DNA of 64,000 bases, from assembly GCA_021495925.1 (NCBI GenBank), contig JAKEKT010000062.1:62001-126000 (forward strand), given 5' to 3'. Under the pieces are notes generated by a model. It saw nothing but the letters and a program-made list of their open reading frames with translations, was not told the DNA's origin and made no database searches. This DNA is from Diplodia intermedia. Lineage: Eukaryota > Ascomycota > Dothideomycetes > Botryosphaeriales > Botryosphaeriaceae. Positions 44,885 through 58,700 of this stretch are shown here, one piece after another (within the stretch, counting starts at the first letter, position 1; each line of letters opens with the position of its first letter). The position numbers and the translations under genes are program-made.

Positions 44885-45930
44885 TTATATAGAGTATCTC
44901 TTATTATATTCTCGAACTAGTTTCTTTACTTCTATTAGAGTGTTATCTATAATTTAAGAGTTATACGCTAGTTTCTAGCCCTTTTATTAGACTAGATATT
45001 TTCTAATCTTTTATCTTTAAATCGTCGCTTTTCTTCTATCTAATAGTCTTACGATTTCGTAAGGCGGGTCTTTAGCGTTTTATTCTATAATTAGCTCTAG
45101 CTTTAAATATTCGTTTCTTTCGTACGAATTCTTCTTTCTTAGTATCGGTTCTAGATGCGCTATTAATATAACTAGATAAATCCGCTATTTTAATAGTATT
45201 TCTAGCTCGTAAGCGAGATTTTCGATCTTACGTATAATAGCGAACGGGTCGATTCTCTAATAGAAGAATTTTTAATCGACGTAGTCTAGAGTCTTATAGT
45301 CTTAGTAAAGTCTAACGAACACGCGATCTTCTTTTTATAATTAAAGCGGTTTATACTTACTATTATAGCGGCGTTTTTATTTAATAGCGGTAAATAATAT
45401 CGTCTCTTACGCTTCTCGTCTCGCTACGTTTCGTAGCTATTTTCGATTCTAAGATATTTCGACTATTACTATAAGAGGGTTAGTTCTTACGTTTATTTCT
45501 ATTAATAGCTAGTTTAATATAAATTTAGTTATCGTATTAATCGCGTTATTTATTAAAGATTATAGGTGCGATAGCATCTTCGTTTATTTCGTTTCTAGAA
45601 ACGTTACTACGTAATATCGAATAGCTATCTTTACTATTTAGTTCGTTCGCTTAGATTATCCGTCCGCTTAGAAGTAGTAGGCCGTAGTTATATACTATTT
45701 AATTTCTAGCTTCTCGTAGACTTACTTCTAGAATTTTAAGATAAATTTAGAGTCGTAATTCGTAATTTATACTCTTAATAAATTCTATTTATACGCTAGA
45801 ATCTTTCTAATATACTTATATATCTATAATTCGGCTTTCTAGTTCTTCTTTTTCTTAATAAGAAGAATCTTCTTTATAGCCTTATAGATTATCGTTAATA
45901 GCGTATCGTATACTTTCTACGTTAGCGATA
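44885..45930 (-). pseudogene. LTR-A copy 2 pol, C-terminal part (integrase and chromodomain)
   Basis: Colinear with 23113 to ~24145 of copy 1. It is cut at 45930 by the LINE. The pol stop is conserved in position (44885-44887). Confidence 0.75.
45918..45930. repeat. 13-bp target-site duplication of the LINE, left
   Basis: TACGTTAGCGATA here and TACGTCGGCGATA at 52432-52444 differ only by transitions. Copy 1 has one uninterrupted site (TGCGTCGGCGGCA). Confidence 0.8.
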
Positions 45931-46059
45931 TAAGAATATACCTTCGAATTCGACCCTTAAGAATTACGCTAAGACCGATACTATTTAAAAGCCCTCGATT
46001 TTCTAAGCTAGAATCTCGATTCTTAGCTTCGTAGACGTACGCGCTATTACGTAATACGT

Positions 46060-47890
46060 AGAAAAAGAGGTGCCCTAGATAGTACTAGGCTAGCTAGAGC
46101 TTCGTAGCTCTCTCTACCCTCGAAAACCACTTAAATTCGCCCTAAGACTTTGTATAGAGAATCGTACGGCACTAAAAAATTCGTTTCTAAAGTTATATTT
46201 CGATAGCTCTTTTCTACGCCCGGGAATTCTACTCTAAAGCCTACTAGAAGCCTCTTTTCTAGGCCTTACTAAAGAGTTTTACGTGTATAGACGCTTCGTA
46301 CGGTTCGAGCTTAACGTTAAGGCGCTACTCGATTCTTTAAAACCTTCGATATTTACGTTAGCCCTATCGGCCCCTTCGTTTACTTCTAGAGAGTAAGTAA
46401 TTAAGAAAAGCCCTCGTCTCGATCTAGGTTTCTTTTATTTACGGCTTAGTTTAGACGAAACTAAAGCTAGTAATTTACTTCTAGTCTATTTCTCGTCTAT
46501 TTCTATTATTTCTACACGTTTTTCTTATAAAAAGAGCTTAGAAATTTTCTTTCGAATCTAGAATATCTTCTTCGAAGTAGAATTTATTCTCTTCGAGCTC
46601 TACTCTATCTTCTCTAACGTAGAATATAGACTCTAAGGCTATAGATACGGCTATAGAAAACTTCGAGAACCCTTCGGCTACGTCTACGCCTCTTTCGATA
46701 GTAGCTACGCTAGACCTCTCGGCCTCTAAACCCGCGGAAAATCTCTTTTTATAAGAGAATCTACGTAAGAAACGGCTCTTTCTAAGAGTTATACTAACCC
46801 CTCTCGCGAAGAAAGAAATATCGAACTCTTAATTCGCCTTTAAACCTCGTATTAACTCGAATATCGAGAACGTACGATAACTCGAAATAAATCTATAGTT
46901 GTTAAAAGAGGCCGTAAAATACGTACTTAGCCTTCTAGTTAAGGCCGCGGATCTTATTCCCTTCGAGAAAAAATAGAGGTCTATTCTAGACCTAATTAAA
47001 ATCGTACGATAGTATATTAAGACGGGTAAAACTAAAGATAAGACCGACGTAGTTCTTACTACGTAAGTTTAAGCTCTTAAAAAGACCGCGGTAGACCTCG
47101 CGAAGAAAATAAAGAACTTATCTAAGTTTATTATCGTTATCTTCTCGAACTAGGCCTTATAAAGGGCTATTTCTCTAATCTCGTAACGTCTAAAGTCTAC
47201 GTAGTAGCCGATCGTAGTACCTAGCTAACCTACGTATATCTTAATAACTACTACCGCCGCGTTAAAAGAAGGGCTATAGATTACCTCTTCTTTAAAGAAG
47301 AAGTCGAAGGCCTCTACGCCTAAGAAAGTTACGCGGTAGATTATTCTTACGCCGGCTACGAAAATCGCGGACTTCTCGTTCTTTAGACTACGAAACGCCT
47401 TTAATAAGACGTTTTCGAACTAGCTTAAAAGAACGAGATCTACGATTATAACGATCTCTCTCTCGCCGAAAAAGAACATCGTACTTATTATATATAAGAA
47501 CTTCTTCGCCGAATTTCTTTTAAAGAATAAGACGATAATTAATCGGGTTATCTCTACTAGATTAATTACGAAAAACTATACGTAGTATAAGATGGCCGTA
47601 TACGGCGTGTCTACGCGAGACCTTTCGACCCTCTCTTATAAGAACTTTAGCGAGGCTATTCGAATAGAAATTAAGGTCTATAATAATAGTCTAAAGATTA
47701 TTAGTGTTCTCTATTAGCTTACGCTAGAGGCTAGAAGAGCGAAGTAGTCTATAAACTCGCTAGTTCTCGCGTTTAAGATTAAAGAGAAGGCTCGAAAGGC
47801 TATCTTTAAACGTCTCTACGTTTATAACGTTTTCGTTAAGGCGAAGAAGCTAAGAGGGTTAAGAAATACCCTAAAGAACTCTAAATAAAC
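46060..47890 (+). pseudogene. LINE ORF1 (Gag-like)
   Basis: The region ahead of ORF2 has coherent Glu/Lys/Arg-rich coding composition with RIP stops but no clear zinc knuckle. It is assigned by position in Tad1/I-type LINEs. Limits are approximate. Confidence 0.45.
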
Positions 47891-47959
47891 TTATTTTAAA
47901 TAAGTTCTTTACGAGTTCTATAAGCTAACTTAAATAGAAGCATTTCGATAACGAAATTT

Positions 47960-50900
47960 ATTCTAGACATCGTAGTAGAGTTAAAGATAGACCTCGTTCT
48001 TTATTAAGAACCGTATATCTTATTTTACGAGAACTCGGGCTTTTAATTAATTAATTACTTCTTATTCGTTTAAATTCTATCGGTCTATTCTTTTAATCTA
48101 AGGCCTCGAATACTAATCTACGTCTTCCGCTTTCTTAGAGGAACGAAGGTAAATTTAGAGGCCGGATTCTAGTAAAGTTTCGATCTAATAGTTCTAAGTA
48201 TAGAGTAGCGAAAGTTAAAGTTTAAGCTACTTAACTTATATAACTAGAAGAATTAAATAAATAACGATTCTCGGCTTACTCTAGAACGCGTTCTATAATA
48301 GTAATCCCTTAGAACGTAGGCTATAGTAGCCGAGGATTTTAACGTTTATTATCTCTAGTAGAATCTAGAATCTCCCCTCTTATCTAGCGCCAACCGGCTA
48401 GTAGAATAATTAGAAGAAAACGATCTATCTCTCTTAAATAAAGAGAACGAGAATATCTTTTATCGTTCTTATCTAGAAAGAGAGATAATTATCGACCTTA
48501 TACTTACTACGCCGGCCTTAGCTAATAGAATTACCAACTAGTAAACGATTACGGACTTCGATTCTAATTATAAGATAATTCTATTTAGTCTAGAACCGGC
48601 CGACTATACGAGACCTTCTACGATAGCTACTATTACTAGATTTAATACGGGAAAGGCCGACTAGTCTAAGTTTTAGAAAATCTTTAAATAATAGATAGAG
48701 ACGATAGTATTTAAGGCTCTAAAAAGCTTAGAATTAAACCTCTTATCGAAAGATATCTCTAAAGACTTAATAGAAGGCTCGATCCGCTAAATACCCGCGC
48801 TAGATGTCCTAGAGATAAGCCTTAACTAGGCTATATCTATCGCGGCGGACCTTTCTATTCTCCGATTAAAACTAGAAGCTCGATCTAAACCATAGTAGTT
48901 AGACGAGCTTTTAGAAGAACGAAGACGACTATAAAGAGAGGTTAACGCTTTTAAATCTCTACGTACGAAAGAGAATAAGCGAAGATACTTAAATAGCCGA
49001 AATATCTACTTCGAAGCGATTAAGAGGGCTAAACGCGAACACTAGAATTCTTTTCTAGAAAAAGAAACCTCTAAGACTATCTTTAAGACTATAGCTTATA
49101 CTAAGCCTAGAACGCATGCTAGAATTCTCGAGATTAGCCATAATACGCATGCGGAAAAACGTCTAGAAGATAGTTTTAAGAGAAAGTATTTAGCTTTTAG
49201 AAAGAGGCTCTTTTCGTCGTTCTCTTCTATCGTCTCTTTTAACTAGTAAAGCTACGTCTCTAAACGCTAGAACTAGCCGAAGCTTAGTTTAAGAGAAATT
49301 AAGAATACGTACTTTACGTAAATTAAAGAAAAAACGTTAAGACTAGACGCTATTACGTAAGAGATTATTATTTATACGTTTAGAGTAGAGTCTAACGCCT
49401 TTAATAAGATTCTTTCTACGCTATTCGTCTACGAATATTATTCTACGGGCTAGCGTACGGCTATCGGGGTAATTCTAAGTAAGAGAAAGAGCGATACCGT
49501 AAACTCGAAGTTTTATCGTATTATTTCTCTTCTTAATTACCTCGGAAAAGTACTAGAACGAATTACGACTAAAAGACTAGACTATCTAGCGAAGACCTTC
49601 GACCTTCTTTACTATATCTAAATTAGAGAAAGATTAAAGAAATTTACGATCGATGCTATAATACTTTTATTAAATAAAGTAGAGAAGAATCGCCGTCTTA
49701 AATATAAGACCTTCGTGCTTTTTCTTAATATTAAAAGCGTCTTTAACTACGTGGCCGAAGAATAACTTCTAGCTATAATAGCTCGAATCGATATATTAAT
49801 TAATCTACTCGCGTAGATAAAATCGTTTATATCTATACGAATACTAAGCCTCGCGTTTAACGGAGAGAAGAAAGAGTTTAGTTCGATAGAGACGAGTATT
49901 TTATAAGAAAGCTTAGTCTCGTCTATTCTTTTTCTAATCTATCTTTAAGAGCTATTTTTCGTCTCTAAAGCTTCGTTTCTCTCTTATATCGACGATATTA
50001 CGCTTATAGCTAGCTCCGATAGCTAAAAACGTAATAAGACGATTCTAGAGAAGAAGGCGAGTAAACTCTATACGCGGAGATAGAAAAACTATATTAAATT
50101 CGATCTAAAAAAGACGAAGCTTATTTACTTCGTTTATTCTTTTAAGAAAGACTCGAAACCTCGTTCTATTTTAATTACGCTTTCTACGGGGAACGTAATA
50201 GAATCTAAAGAATAGGTTAAATAACTAGAAATTTACTTCGACCACGGGTTTATCTTTAAGACGCACGTGTCTAAAAGAATTAGCTAGGCCCGTTTAGTCT
50301 TCTATCGTCTCTCTAGACTAGCTAACGTTAAAAGAGGGCTTTTTTCTTACGCGGTTCGCTAGCTATATCTAGCTTGCGTTACTACGGTTATAGACTACGG
50401 CTTCGAAATCTACTAGAAAAATTAGAGGTAGTTTACCCGCTAATTTAGAGTTCTTTAGAATCTTATTCTACGAAAGATTCTAGGGGTTTTTAAGACTACT
50501 TCTATAATTTCTCTAGAAATAGAGAGTGGAATTCTACTAGCGAATATTCGTTTAAACGAGCGGTTACGAAAATATACTCTTAGAACGAATTTACTCGAAG
50601 AATTCTATCTTATTCGAATCGAACTAGAGAAGATTAATCTAAATTAACGGGTTTTAGATAGATCTACGTAGTTAGAGAAGATTAAACTTCTTTTAAAAAC
50701 GTAACCCGCGTCTTTAGAAGTAGTTAAACCCTTCTACTTTTCGCCGTAGTTACTCGAACTACTCTATTCGACTACGGTTAGCCCCTTAAATAAAAAGAAG
50801 TAGGCTAAGGCCTACGCGCTTAAAGTTAAGAGGGCACCCTCTAATCGAATAGCTATCTATTCTAACGCCTCCGTTCTATCTACGAATAAAAACGTAGGGG

Positions 50901-51715
50901 TTAGAGTAGTAGCCTTCGACTTTAGCTAATCTAAAGAGGATCTAGCGCGCTAAATTTATAAGAATCTTAGTTTCGAGAATCTAGTATATAACGGCGAGAT
51001 AGAGAAGCTAGTAATAGCTCTAAAACTCGTCGTTAGAGCCGGGCACGTCTTTAAAGATATAAGAATCTACGCGGATAACTAGGCCGCGATTCTTAGGCTA
51101 AGTAAGCCCGCTAATACGCCCGAGTAAGTATAGTAAATTCGGGCTATTAGATTAGCTAAAACGCTAAGGGCTAGAGGAAATATCGTCTCTCTAGAATAGT
51201 ACTTCGGCTATAAGAACGTTCTAGATAACGAGTATACTAATCGACTCGCGAAAAGAGCTACGAAGTACTCTTTAAGTAGAGCCTCTACTTCTCTAAGCTT
51301 CTATCGAAGTAAAGTTAAGTAGAAGACCTACGAGAAGTAGAAAACGAAGCTTAAATTAACGTCGAACTCGCTCTATAAATATATCTTCGAATTAGAGATA
51401 GAGTAGCGGCTTAAATCTTCTACGAAAGTTAGAGAAACGGCTTTCGCCTTCTATTAACTAAAGATTAGATACGGCTACTTTAAGTCTTATCTTTATCGCC
51501 TTAACCACGCCAAAAACGACTAGTATAGATGTAGCTATACGACTAAATAGATACTACGCCATCTACTTCTCTCTTACTCTCTTTATAGAGGCCCTCGAGT
51601 TCTCTTAAAAGACGGGCTTAAGAAGTATCGACTCGACCTTTCGAATCTCTTTTTCTTAACTCTAGAAACTAGTCTAACGGCTAAGTTCTTAGAATAAATA
51701 AAGATTACTACTAGG
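47960..51715 (+). pseudogene. LINE ORF2: APE endonuclease, reverse transcriptase, RNase H
   Basis: One frame carries the endonuclease motif as VAEDFNVYYL (48.33 kb; the family has GDFN-H), RT with FVLFLNIKSVFNYV (49.71 kb) and an intact SYIDDITLIASS (49.98 kb), then RNase H with AIYSNASV (50.86 kb), whose first catalytic Asp is changed to Asn. A Cys/His-rich end (RCSYTT onward, ~51.53 kb) resembles the zinc motif of Tad1-clade proteins. RNase H after RT fits the Tad1/I group. Confidence 0.8.
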
Positions 51716-52431
51716 TAATAGTAATTAAACGACTTATCTAACGAGGTCTAAATATATATCGCTAGACGCTCGTTTATACTTATTTCTTTCTTCTATTCTC
51801 TTCTTCTACTTCTTCTCGTTCTCGGCGCCCTCGCCGCTTTCGATTTAGAGTAGAAACGGGCGAGAACCGAAGAAAAATAATTAAATAGCGGGTATTTAAG
51901 CTTAAGTAGCCGTTTCTACTAGTATCTACGGCTGTCTAGTATAGTTAGTAACTAAGCTAACGGGGCTAAAAAGCCGGGATTTAATTTTCGATTAAGTAAC
52001 CTCTATTTAGAGCTCTTTTTTAGATTTCTAAATTTAAAAGTAGGGTTATATAGCTAGTTCGCTAGTAGTAATACTTCGGCTAGTTATAATAAATAGTAAG
52101 TAAGTATCGGTCTTAGATAGAAGAAAGCTAAACGAATCTAACTAGCTAAAGAGGCCTTCTCTAAGAAGAGAACTTATTTACTTTACTTTTATCTCTATTT
52201 TTATCGATTTCTAAGCTCTTGTTTTATTTTATTTATCTTTTCTTTATCTTATCTACGCTCTCTACTATTCTTTAAGCTTTTAAGTATATTATTTCTAGTA
52301 TTCTTCTAGAACCCCTCTTCGGCACGTATATATTTAGATATATAGATAGAAGCGGGCCCTCTTAAGAGACCTCGTCTCTAATAGTTCTAGACTCTAGAGG
52401 GACGTTAAACTAAATAAATAAAATAAATAAA

Positions 52432-52444
52432 TACGTCGGCGATA
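52432..52444. repeat. 13-bp target-site duplication of the LINE, right
   Basis: Partner of 45918-45930, directly after the A-rich tail. Confidence 0.8.
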
Positions 52445-54968
52445 GCTTAACGATAAAGTCTATTATTTAATACTTTCGTAGTTCTATTACGTTCTAGATC
52501 GGGTTTAACTTTCTATATAGCGTATATCTTTTTATAGAATAGAGCTAGTAAACTAAGTAGTATTATAGATATACTCTTAGTTTTTTCGCTATTCTACGAA
52601 TAAGAAAGCCCGTTTATATATAGTTATAGACTCTCTAGAAGTCTTTATAGTACTACTTATTATATATTAGCTTAAAGATCTCTTTCTCTACTAATTTAGA
52701 TATATATAGTCTATACCTCTCGTCTTTTAAATCTACGTAGTAAACTAGGCCGTTTTATAAAAAAAATCTTAAGTCTTATACTACTTCTAATATCTCTTCT
52801 TCTTCGTCGCCTTTTTTAGTCTCTAAGTATAGAGCTCTAGTTAGTTATCTACGATATACGTTTCGCTAATTTCTTTATCTTTTTCTTTTTAATACTTTAG
52901 CTCTTAGCGCCGGTTTCGTATTTAATTTAGATTTATTTTAGGCGATTACTTCGCTTAGTAAACTTAGAGCCGCGCGTTCTTCTATTATTAGCGTTTTCTA
53001 TAACTTTACTTTCTTTATCGCCGCCGCTCTAAGCTCTTCTATCGCGTTTAATTATATTAGCTCTACGTCTTTACGTTCGCGGCCCGTCTTATTCGTAGTA
53101 GACTTTAACGACGTATTCTTATTAGTTATTTTCTTTAACGCGCTCTCGCTAGTCGTCTCGTTTCGCGTTATCGTATCGTTTTTAATATCTTTTCGATTCG
53201 AGTTCTTTCTTTAGTCTTAGCTCGTCGTTCTTTTAATTTATTTCTTATATCTTTTAGTCTAGGCTTCTACCGCGTTCTTTACTCGAATTACTAATAGTAC
53301 GCTTAGTATCTTACGCTAGTAGTTATTCTACTAGTATTCTTATCGAACTCGCTTCTTTATTTCGTTCGCTATCTTTACTACTATTATCGAGAAAACTTCT
53401 ACTAGATCTAAAGTCTTCTCTAATTTCTCTAATATTAAATCGTTATAATTACTAATAAGTCTACTTAGAGCGTCTAGTACTAAGTAGATTTTTTCTAGTC
53501 TATAAAAGACTTTAAGGTCGAATTATAAGATATACTAACTTACGATTATAAGCTTTAGATTTATCTTATTAGTCGCTAAGATTATTTATAGGTTATAGTA
53601 CTAGACGATAAAGATAGCGGCGTAGTAGTTAGTAAAGAAGTAAGTACTTTTATTTAGTCTAGCGTATATTATATACTTCGTCTTTTTAAGAATCTATACT
53701 ATTTTAGCTATCTCTAGCTTAGTAGACTAGTATCTCGTTTTCGTAGGTTTTAGAACCCGCGATAGAAACGCGATTAGTTATATAAGCTCGTCTATCTATA
53801 GTTATATTTTATCGTTCTATACGTCTAGCTTCGAATCGCCCTTTACGTAGTATAATAGAGCGCCGAATCTGCGCTTTAAGACGTTTACGTCTACGTATAA
53901 TCTTCGTTTTAAATTATAGTATATTAATTATAGGGGGTTTCTTAGATGCTTCTAAATCGCGTTATACGCCGCCCTACGATTCTTAAGAGGTACGACCTTT
54001 ATTCTTTTTATATATATCTTTCTAGCGCTTTCTTTTATCGGACTCGCTCGTAGTAGCGCTATTTTATAGTCGGTTAGTAGCTTTACGATTTCTACGTAGT
54101 AGAGTATTCTCGACTATAGCTATTCTATTACTTCGATCTAGTATTTTAGATTCTTTAGCGTTTCTAGAAAGAATATATTAACTAGGGCTTTAGCTCTCTT
54201 CTTTATAGATTATAATTCGAAGGCGTTAACTCTTTATTCTAGTAGTATCGCGTATAGGTATTCGACGAAGCTTTTCTTTAAATTTAAGATAATTTCGAAT
54301 TCGTCTAGCTTATAAAATACTTTATTTAAATGATTTAGATGCCTCTTTAATATTTAGTTATAGATCGTAAGGTCGTCGATATAGGCTCTACTAAAGTCGC
54401 GATAGTCTCTTAGAATTTAATTTAATTACCTCTAGACATACGCTACGAAGTTAATATAATCTATTACTACGACGTTAAATAATTCTTATCTTTAATAAGA
54501 GTTTATTATTAACTTATAGCGATTCTATTTCTTTATCTTCTATTAGTAGAAGAAAGCCGTTACGTTTACTACGATTATATACTTAGTCTTATATATCGCG
54601 CTAATAATATTCTTCTAAACTAGTAGCGAATACGAGTTCTTCTAAGTAATTCGATTTAGCCCTTAAATATCTACTACTACTCTAGGCTTCTTAATCTATT
54701 ATTCGTTTTTATAGATCTATCGCTATACGACGAATACTAAAAATTCGAATATCGTATACTTTCTAATCTAGTCTATTTTCTCTTACTTATAGAGCTTATT
54801 AAAGATATTATTAATCTACTTACGGTCTCTCTTTACTATTAGATATATCTTTATAGATAGCTTCGTATCGTGTTTCTAGTTATCTTTTAGAGGTATAGTT
54901 ATCTATTATTCTTTTAAGATTCGAACGAAGTCGCTCTTCTCTATTTATATAGCCGGGTATCGATTTAC
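52445..54968 (-). pseudogene. LTR-A copy 2 pol, middle part (integrase, RNase H, RT)
   Basis: Colinear with ~24.15-26.67 kb of copy 1. The RT catalytic motif is intact here (AYIDDLTIY, 54.37 kb), unlike copy 1. Cut at 54968 by the solo LTR. Confidence 0.75.
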
Positions 54969-55761
54969 TATAACGATAGGCTTCTTCTACTAAGCTTCGA
55001 AGTTACTTAGTAGGTAGATTAAACCGAAGGGTTTACCTTAAAGAGATAAGAGAGGGATAATAATAATTAGATAAGAAGATATTACGTAATTATATAATAT
55101 ATAGTAAGCCGGTTATCTTTAAATTAATAGGGTTTAAATTAGAACTTTAAGTTAACTACGAAGGTTAAAATGCTAGCTAAGAAAGTATATCTATATACTA
55201 TAGAAAAGCTAGTTATAATCTAGTATTTAGTAGTTTAGTTATATTAAGACGAATAAACGTCTAAACTATTAGTTTAGTAGTTCGTCGTGCTAAGCCCTAC
55301 TAAACTAGTAAACTAGATCGCACGTAATCTCGACACTTCGAATAGCTTTTAGAATTTCGACTTTCGGCTTCTAACGCTACTAAGTAGTTATAATAATCGC
55401 CTTACTCTTATTCGTATCTTTACGCCTATTTTCTACTTTCTAAATCTCGTATTTCTTACGGAACTATAATTTAACTAGATTATTAAGTTTCTACGGTTCT
55501 ACTTTCTCTACGGGCTTTTCGTTATATATATTCTTTTACTTTATCTAGGTTTCTATAGGCGTTCTTTTCGTACGGGCTTTAGCTACTATCTAAGCTTAGT
55601 CTTATAGATACTAAGTTTTCTTACGCTCGTTCTTCTCGTGCGAGATTTCTACCCGTACGGCTCTATCGCTCGTAAGACTTATTAGTTCTTACGATACTTT
55701 CTTCCGTACGGGCTTTTAGCCCTTAGAGTTATAAAGCTCTTATATTCTAGAGTTCGTAATA
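54969..55761 (-). repeat. Solo LTR of the LTR-B family (793 bp)
   Basis: The minus strand starts TATTACGAACTCTAG and ends GCCTATCGTTATA, matching the LTR-B LTRs at both ends. It is flanked by TTTAC at 54964-54968 and 55762-55766. No internal domain is present, so it is the product of LTR-LTR recombination. The middle carries a TTTAGTAGTTTAG-type repeat absent from the full element's LTRs, indicating a subfamily. Confidence 0.88.
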
Positions 55762-55766
55762 TTTAC

Positions 55767-58700
55767 TACCTCTATAAGAGTCTATATAATAGTTAGATCG
55801 CCGTATATAGTTACTTTATTATCGAGGCGGGTTTTCTATTTCGGCTAGATTCTATTCGCGTTAAATCCGGCTACTCTATAGTCTATACCGCTCGTAGTTA
55901 AGATACGGGCTAGCGTTATATCTACTACTATTTCTATAAACTAGCTTCGAGAAACTCTAATTAGTTAATTCGAGTCGTTTCTTAGCTAGACTATCTCGGT
56001 CTTCGCGTTAATTACGTAGATATACGCGATTAGTTTAGAATTTCGGTCGCTTATAGTTTACGGCTACTTTAATACTAGGGTATACTCGAAATCTCTATTT
56101 TCGGGTAGCGCCTTAGTAAAGCTAATTTATATTAGAGCCACTAATCTTAGCGAAATTATAGTTATCTTTTATACTTTAATTTTTATTTCTCTTACGACGT
56201 TCTTTAACTACGGTTTAATCGTTATAAAGACTTTCGCGTTCTAGTAGCTCTCGATTCTTAGGGCTTTTCTAGACGTATTAATTACTATACCCTCTAGTTC
56301 TTAAATATTTATTTTGATTAGAAGCGTGCCTTAAGTATTATTAATAAGATAGACTTCTTAATAGAAGATTACTTTTATCTAGCTTTCTCTCTTCTTTACT
56401 CTAAAGATAAATAGTATTATTATATACTCGGCGCTAGTTAACTTCTCTTCGCTAATTTCTTATAGAAGTATTAGTTACTTTATCTTTAGCGTCTAGTATA
56501 TTATATCGACTACTTTAAGATAATTTCTATTCGTAACGATTATATTCGCGTCTATATTAACGATTACTTTTATCTCTTTCTTACTATTATCTAGTTTCGC
56601 CGATGCTACGACGAAGTTCTAGTTTTAAAAGACTATTTTAAGGTTAACTTCGAACGTCGTCTATAATCTTATTATTATTTTCGAATCTAGTAGGGCTTCT
56701 TCTAGTAGCGATATCGATTTTTATATTCGAAATTTACTATATAATTATACGCTTTCTCTTAGCGTTATCTTAGTTCGCGTCTTCTTAGATTCTTTTAGAT
56801 AGATTTCTTAAATATAGACATATATAGCGTTTCTTAATAGCTATATTATTTTATATTCTTCGTATCGATATTCTTCGTTAGCGCTTATTTTTATAGGTCT
56901 TTTTCGCGGCGCGCTCTTTACGATACTCGATCTCGGTTTTAGATTCTCGATAGCCTTAGCGTAATAGTTAGATACGAGAAGCGTCTTTAGTATTATCTAT
57001 AGAAAACGTACGTAGCTCTAGACGCTCTTTACTTTAAAGCTAGTCGTTTCTTCGTTTATAGCTTATTTAGATTACGTTACTCGTTTCTTTTTATTTAGTA
57101 AACTTTATTTCTTATCGGTCTTCTTCTTAGCTTCTAGATAGTATACTATTAGCTTTTTTTCTCTATTTTTATTATTCTTTCTACTTCTACTTACGGCTTC
57201 GTTTATTTTACGTTTCGCGTTTCCGCGTTCTTTTTAATTATAATCTTAGTTTCGATTCTTTAAACGGTTTTAATCTTTTAAATAGTTTCTATTCTTCGAG
57301 CGGTTTTAGTTATAAAAGTCGCGAGGTCGTTTTTCGTATCCGCTATTTCTAAATTAGTTTCGCGATCTATTATATTCTTTCTTACGGTTTCTATTATATC
57401 GGCTAGAACGATTATTATCTCTATTCGTACGGCTACTATATCTAGAATCTCTTAGTTTCTTAGGTCTTTCGATTCTTTAGGTCTATCTATCGCTCTTAAC
57501 TACTAGATTCGTCTATAGAATATACTATTCTTTCGCTCTTTAAATATATCTATTAATTATCGTAGTTACTAAGAGGGCTCGAAGATCTTAGCGTAGCTAG
57601 ACGTAAATTCTCTCGTATACTTATAGTAGCTATTTCTTTAACGTTATTATATTAGCGTTCTTTACGAGGCGTACGACGTCTATAATAAATCTTTTAACTA
57701 ATTTTTCGTTGCGTACTTTACGATACTCGAACTACTTTCTTTATAGCTCGCGCTATACTTTAAATAAATACTTTCTAAACCTCTAAATAAGCTTTTCTAT
57801 CTATTTACGAATCTTCTTTTCTTCTTATAGATACCTTCTATCGTTTAAGAATAGCTAGCTTATATACTATATTTACGCTATGCCTCTTAGATATTTATAG
57901 ACGTTTCGTCGTATTATATTTCTTAACGTTAAGAATAACTCTAACTCGATTACTTTTATAAATTATTAGACGTTTCTATAGAAAAGTTTCTCTTTACGTT
58001 TAATTATATCGTCGTTCTCGTAGTTCTTAAGCTTTATAGACGGGTTAAAATACTTAATATTCTCTAGATAAAACTTTTAATCTTAGCCGTTATCTTTAAA
58101 GTTCGAATCGATAAGTTCGACGCTTTTTTATTATTTTTAGGTATCTCTTCTTTCTTTTCTTCGTTAGTAAATCTCTACTAGTAGTTCGCTTAGATTATTA
58201 ATAGTTAGATTCTTTTCTTAATTACGAGTTTTATCTATATTTATAGTTTCTTTTTCTAACTCTCTTTTTAAGTTCTCGCTAGCGTTTAGATCGAAGTTAA
58301 GGATTCTCGAGCCGTTTTTATAATTTAGTTTTAACTCGATTCTTCTATCTTTTTCTAGATCGCTACGGTTCTATATTCTATAGTTTAACTCTTTCGTTAG
58401 TCTTTCTTCTTAGCTAGACGGCGATAGTTTTTATAATTATAGTCTAGCTCTAGCGAGGCGTTTTTATCGCTTCGCTTTTAATATAGCTTTATTTATCGCT
58501 CGTTAAGAAATTTCTTTAACTTTATCTAGTAGGCTAGCGATCTAGTTCTCGTCTAGTACTATTATTACTTTTACTTCGTTTAATACCTCCGCTCGCGCTT
58601 AAATTAGTAAGATTCGTATCTTCTCTTTATTATAGATTCTTTTCGCTATCGTTCTCTTTACTAATCTACTATCTTATTCTATTAATGCGCTTTCTTCTTA

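Larger units (their letters stand above)
45931..52431 (+). mobile_element. Tad1-like LINE, full length (6.5 kb), inside LTR-A copy 2
   Basis: A 13-bp target duplication and an A-rich TAAA-type tail (52410-52431) mark target-primed insertion. ORF1 lies at ~46.06-47.89 kb and ORF2 (endonuclease, RT, RNase H) at ~47.96-51.7 kb. Both strands lack CA/TG but CC and CG remain. All frames are broken by RIP. Confidence 0.9.
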
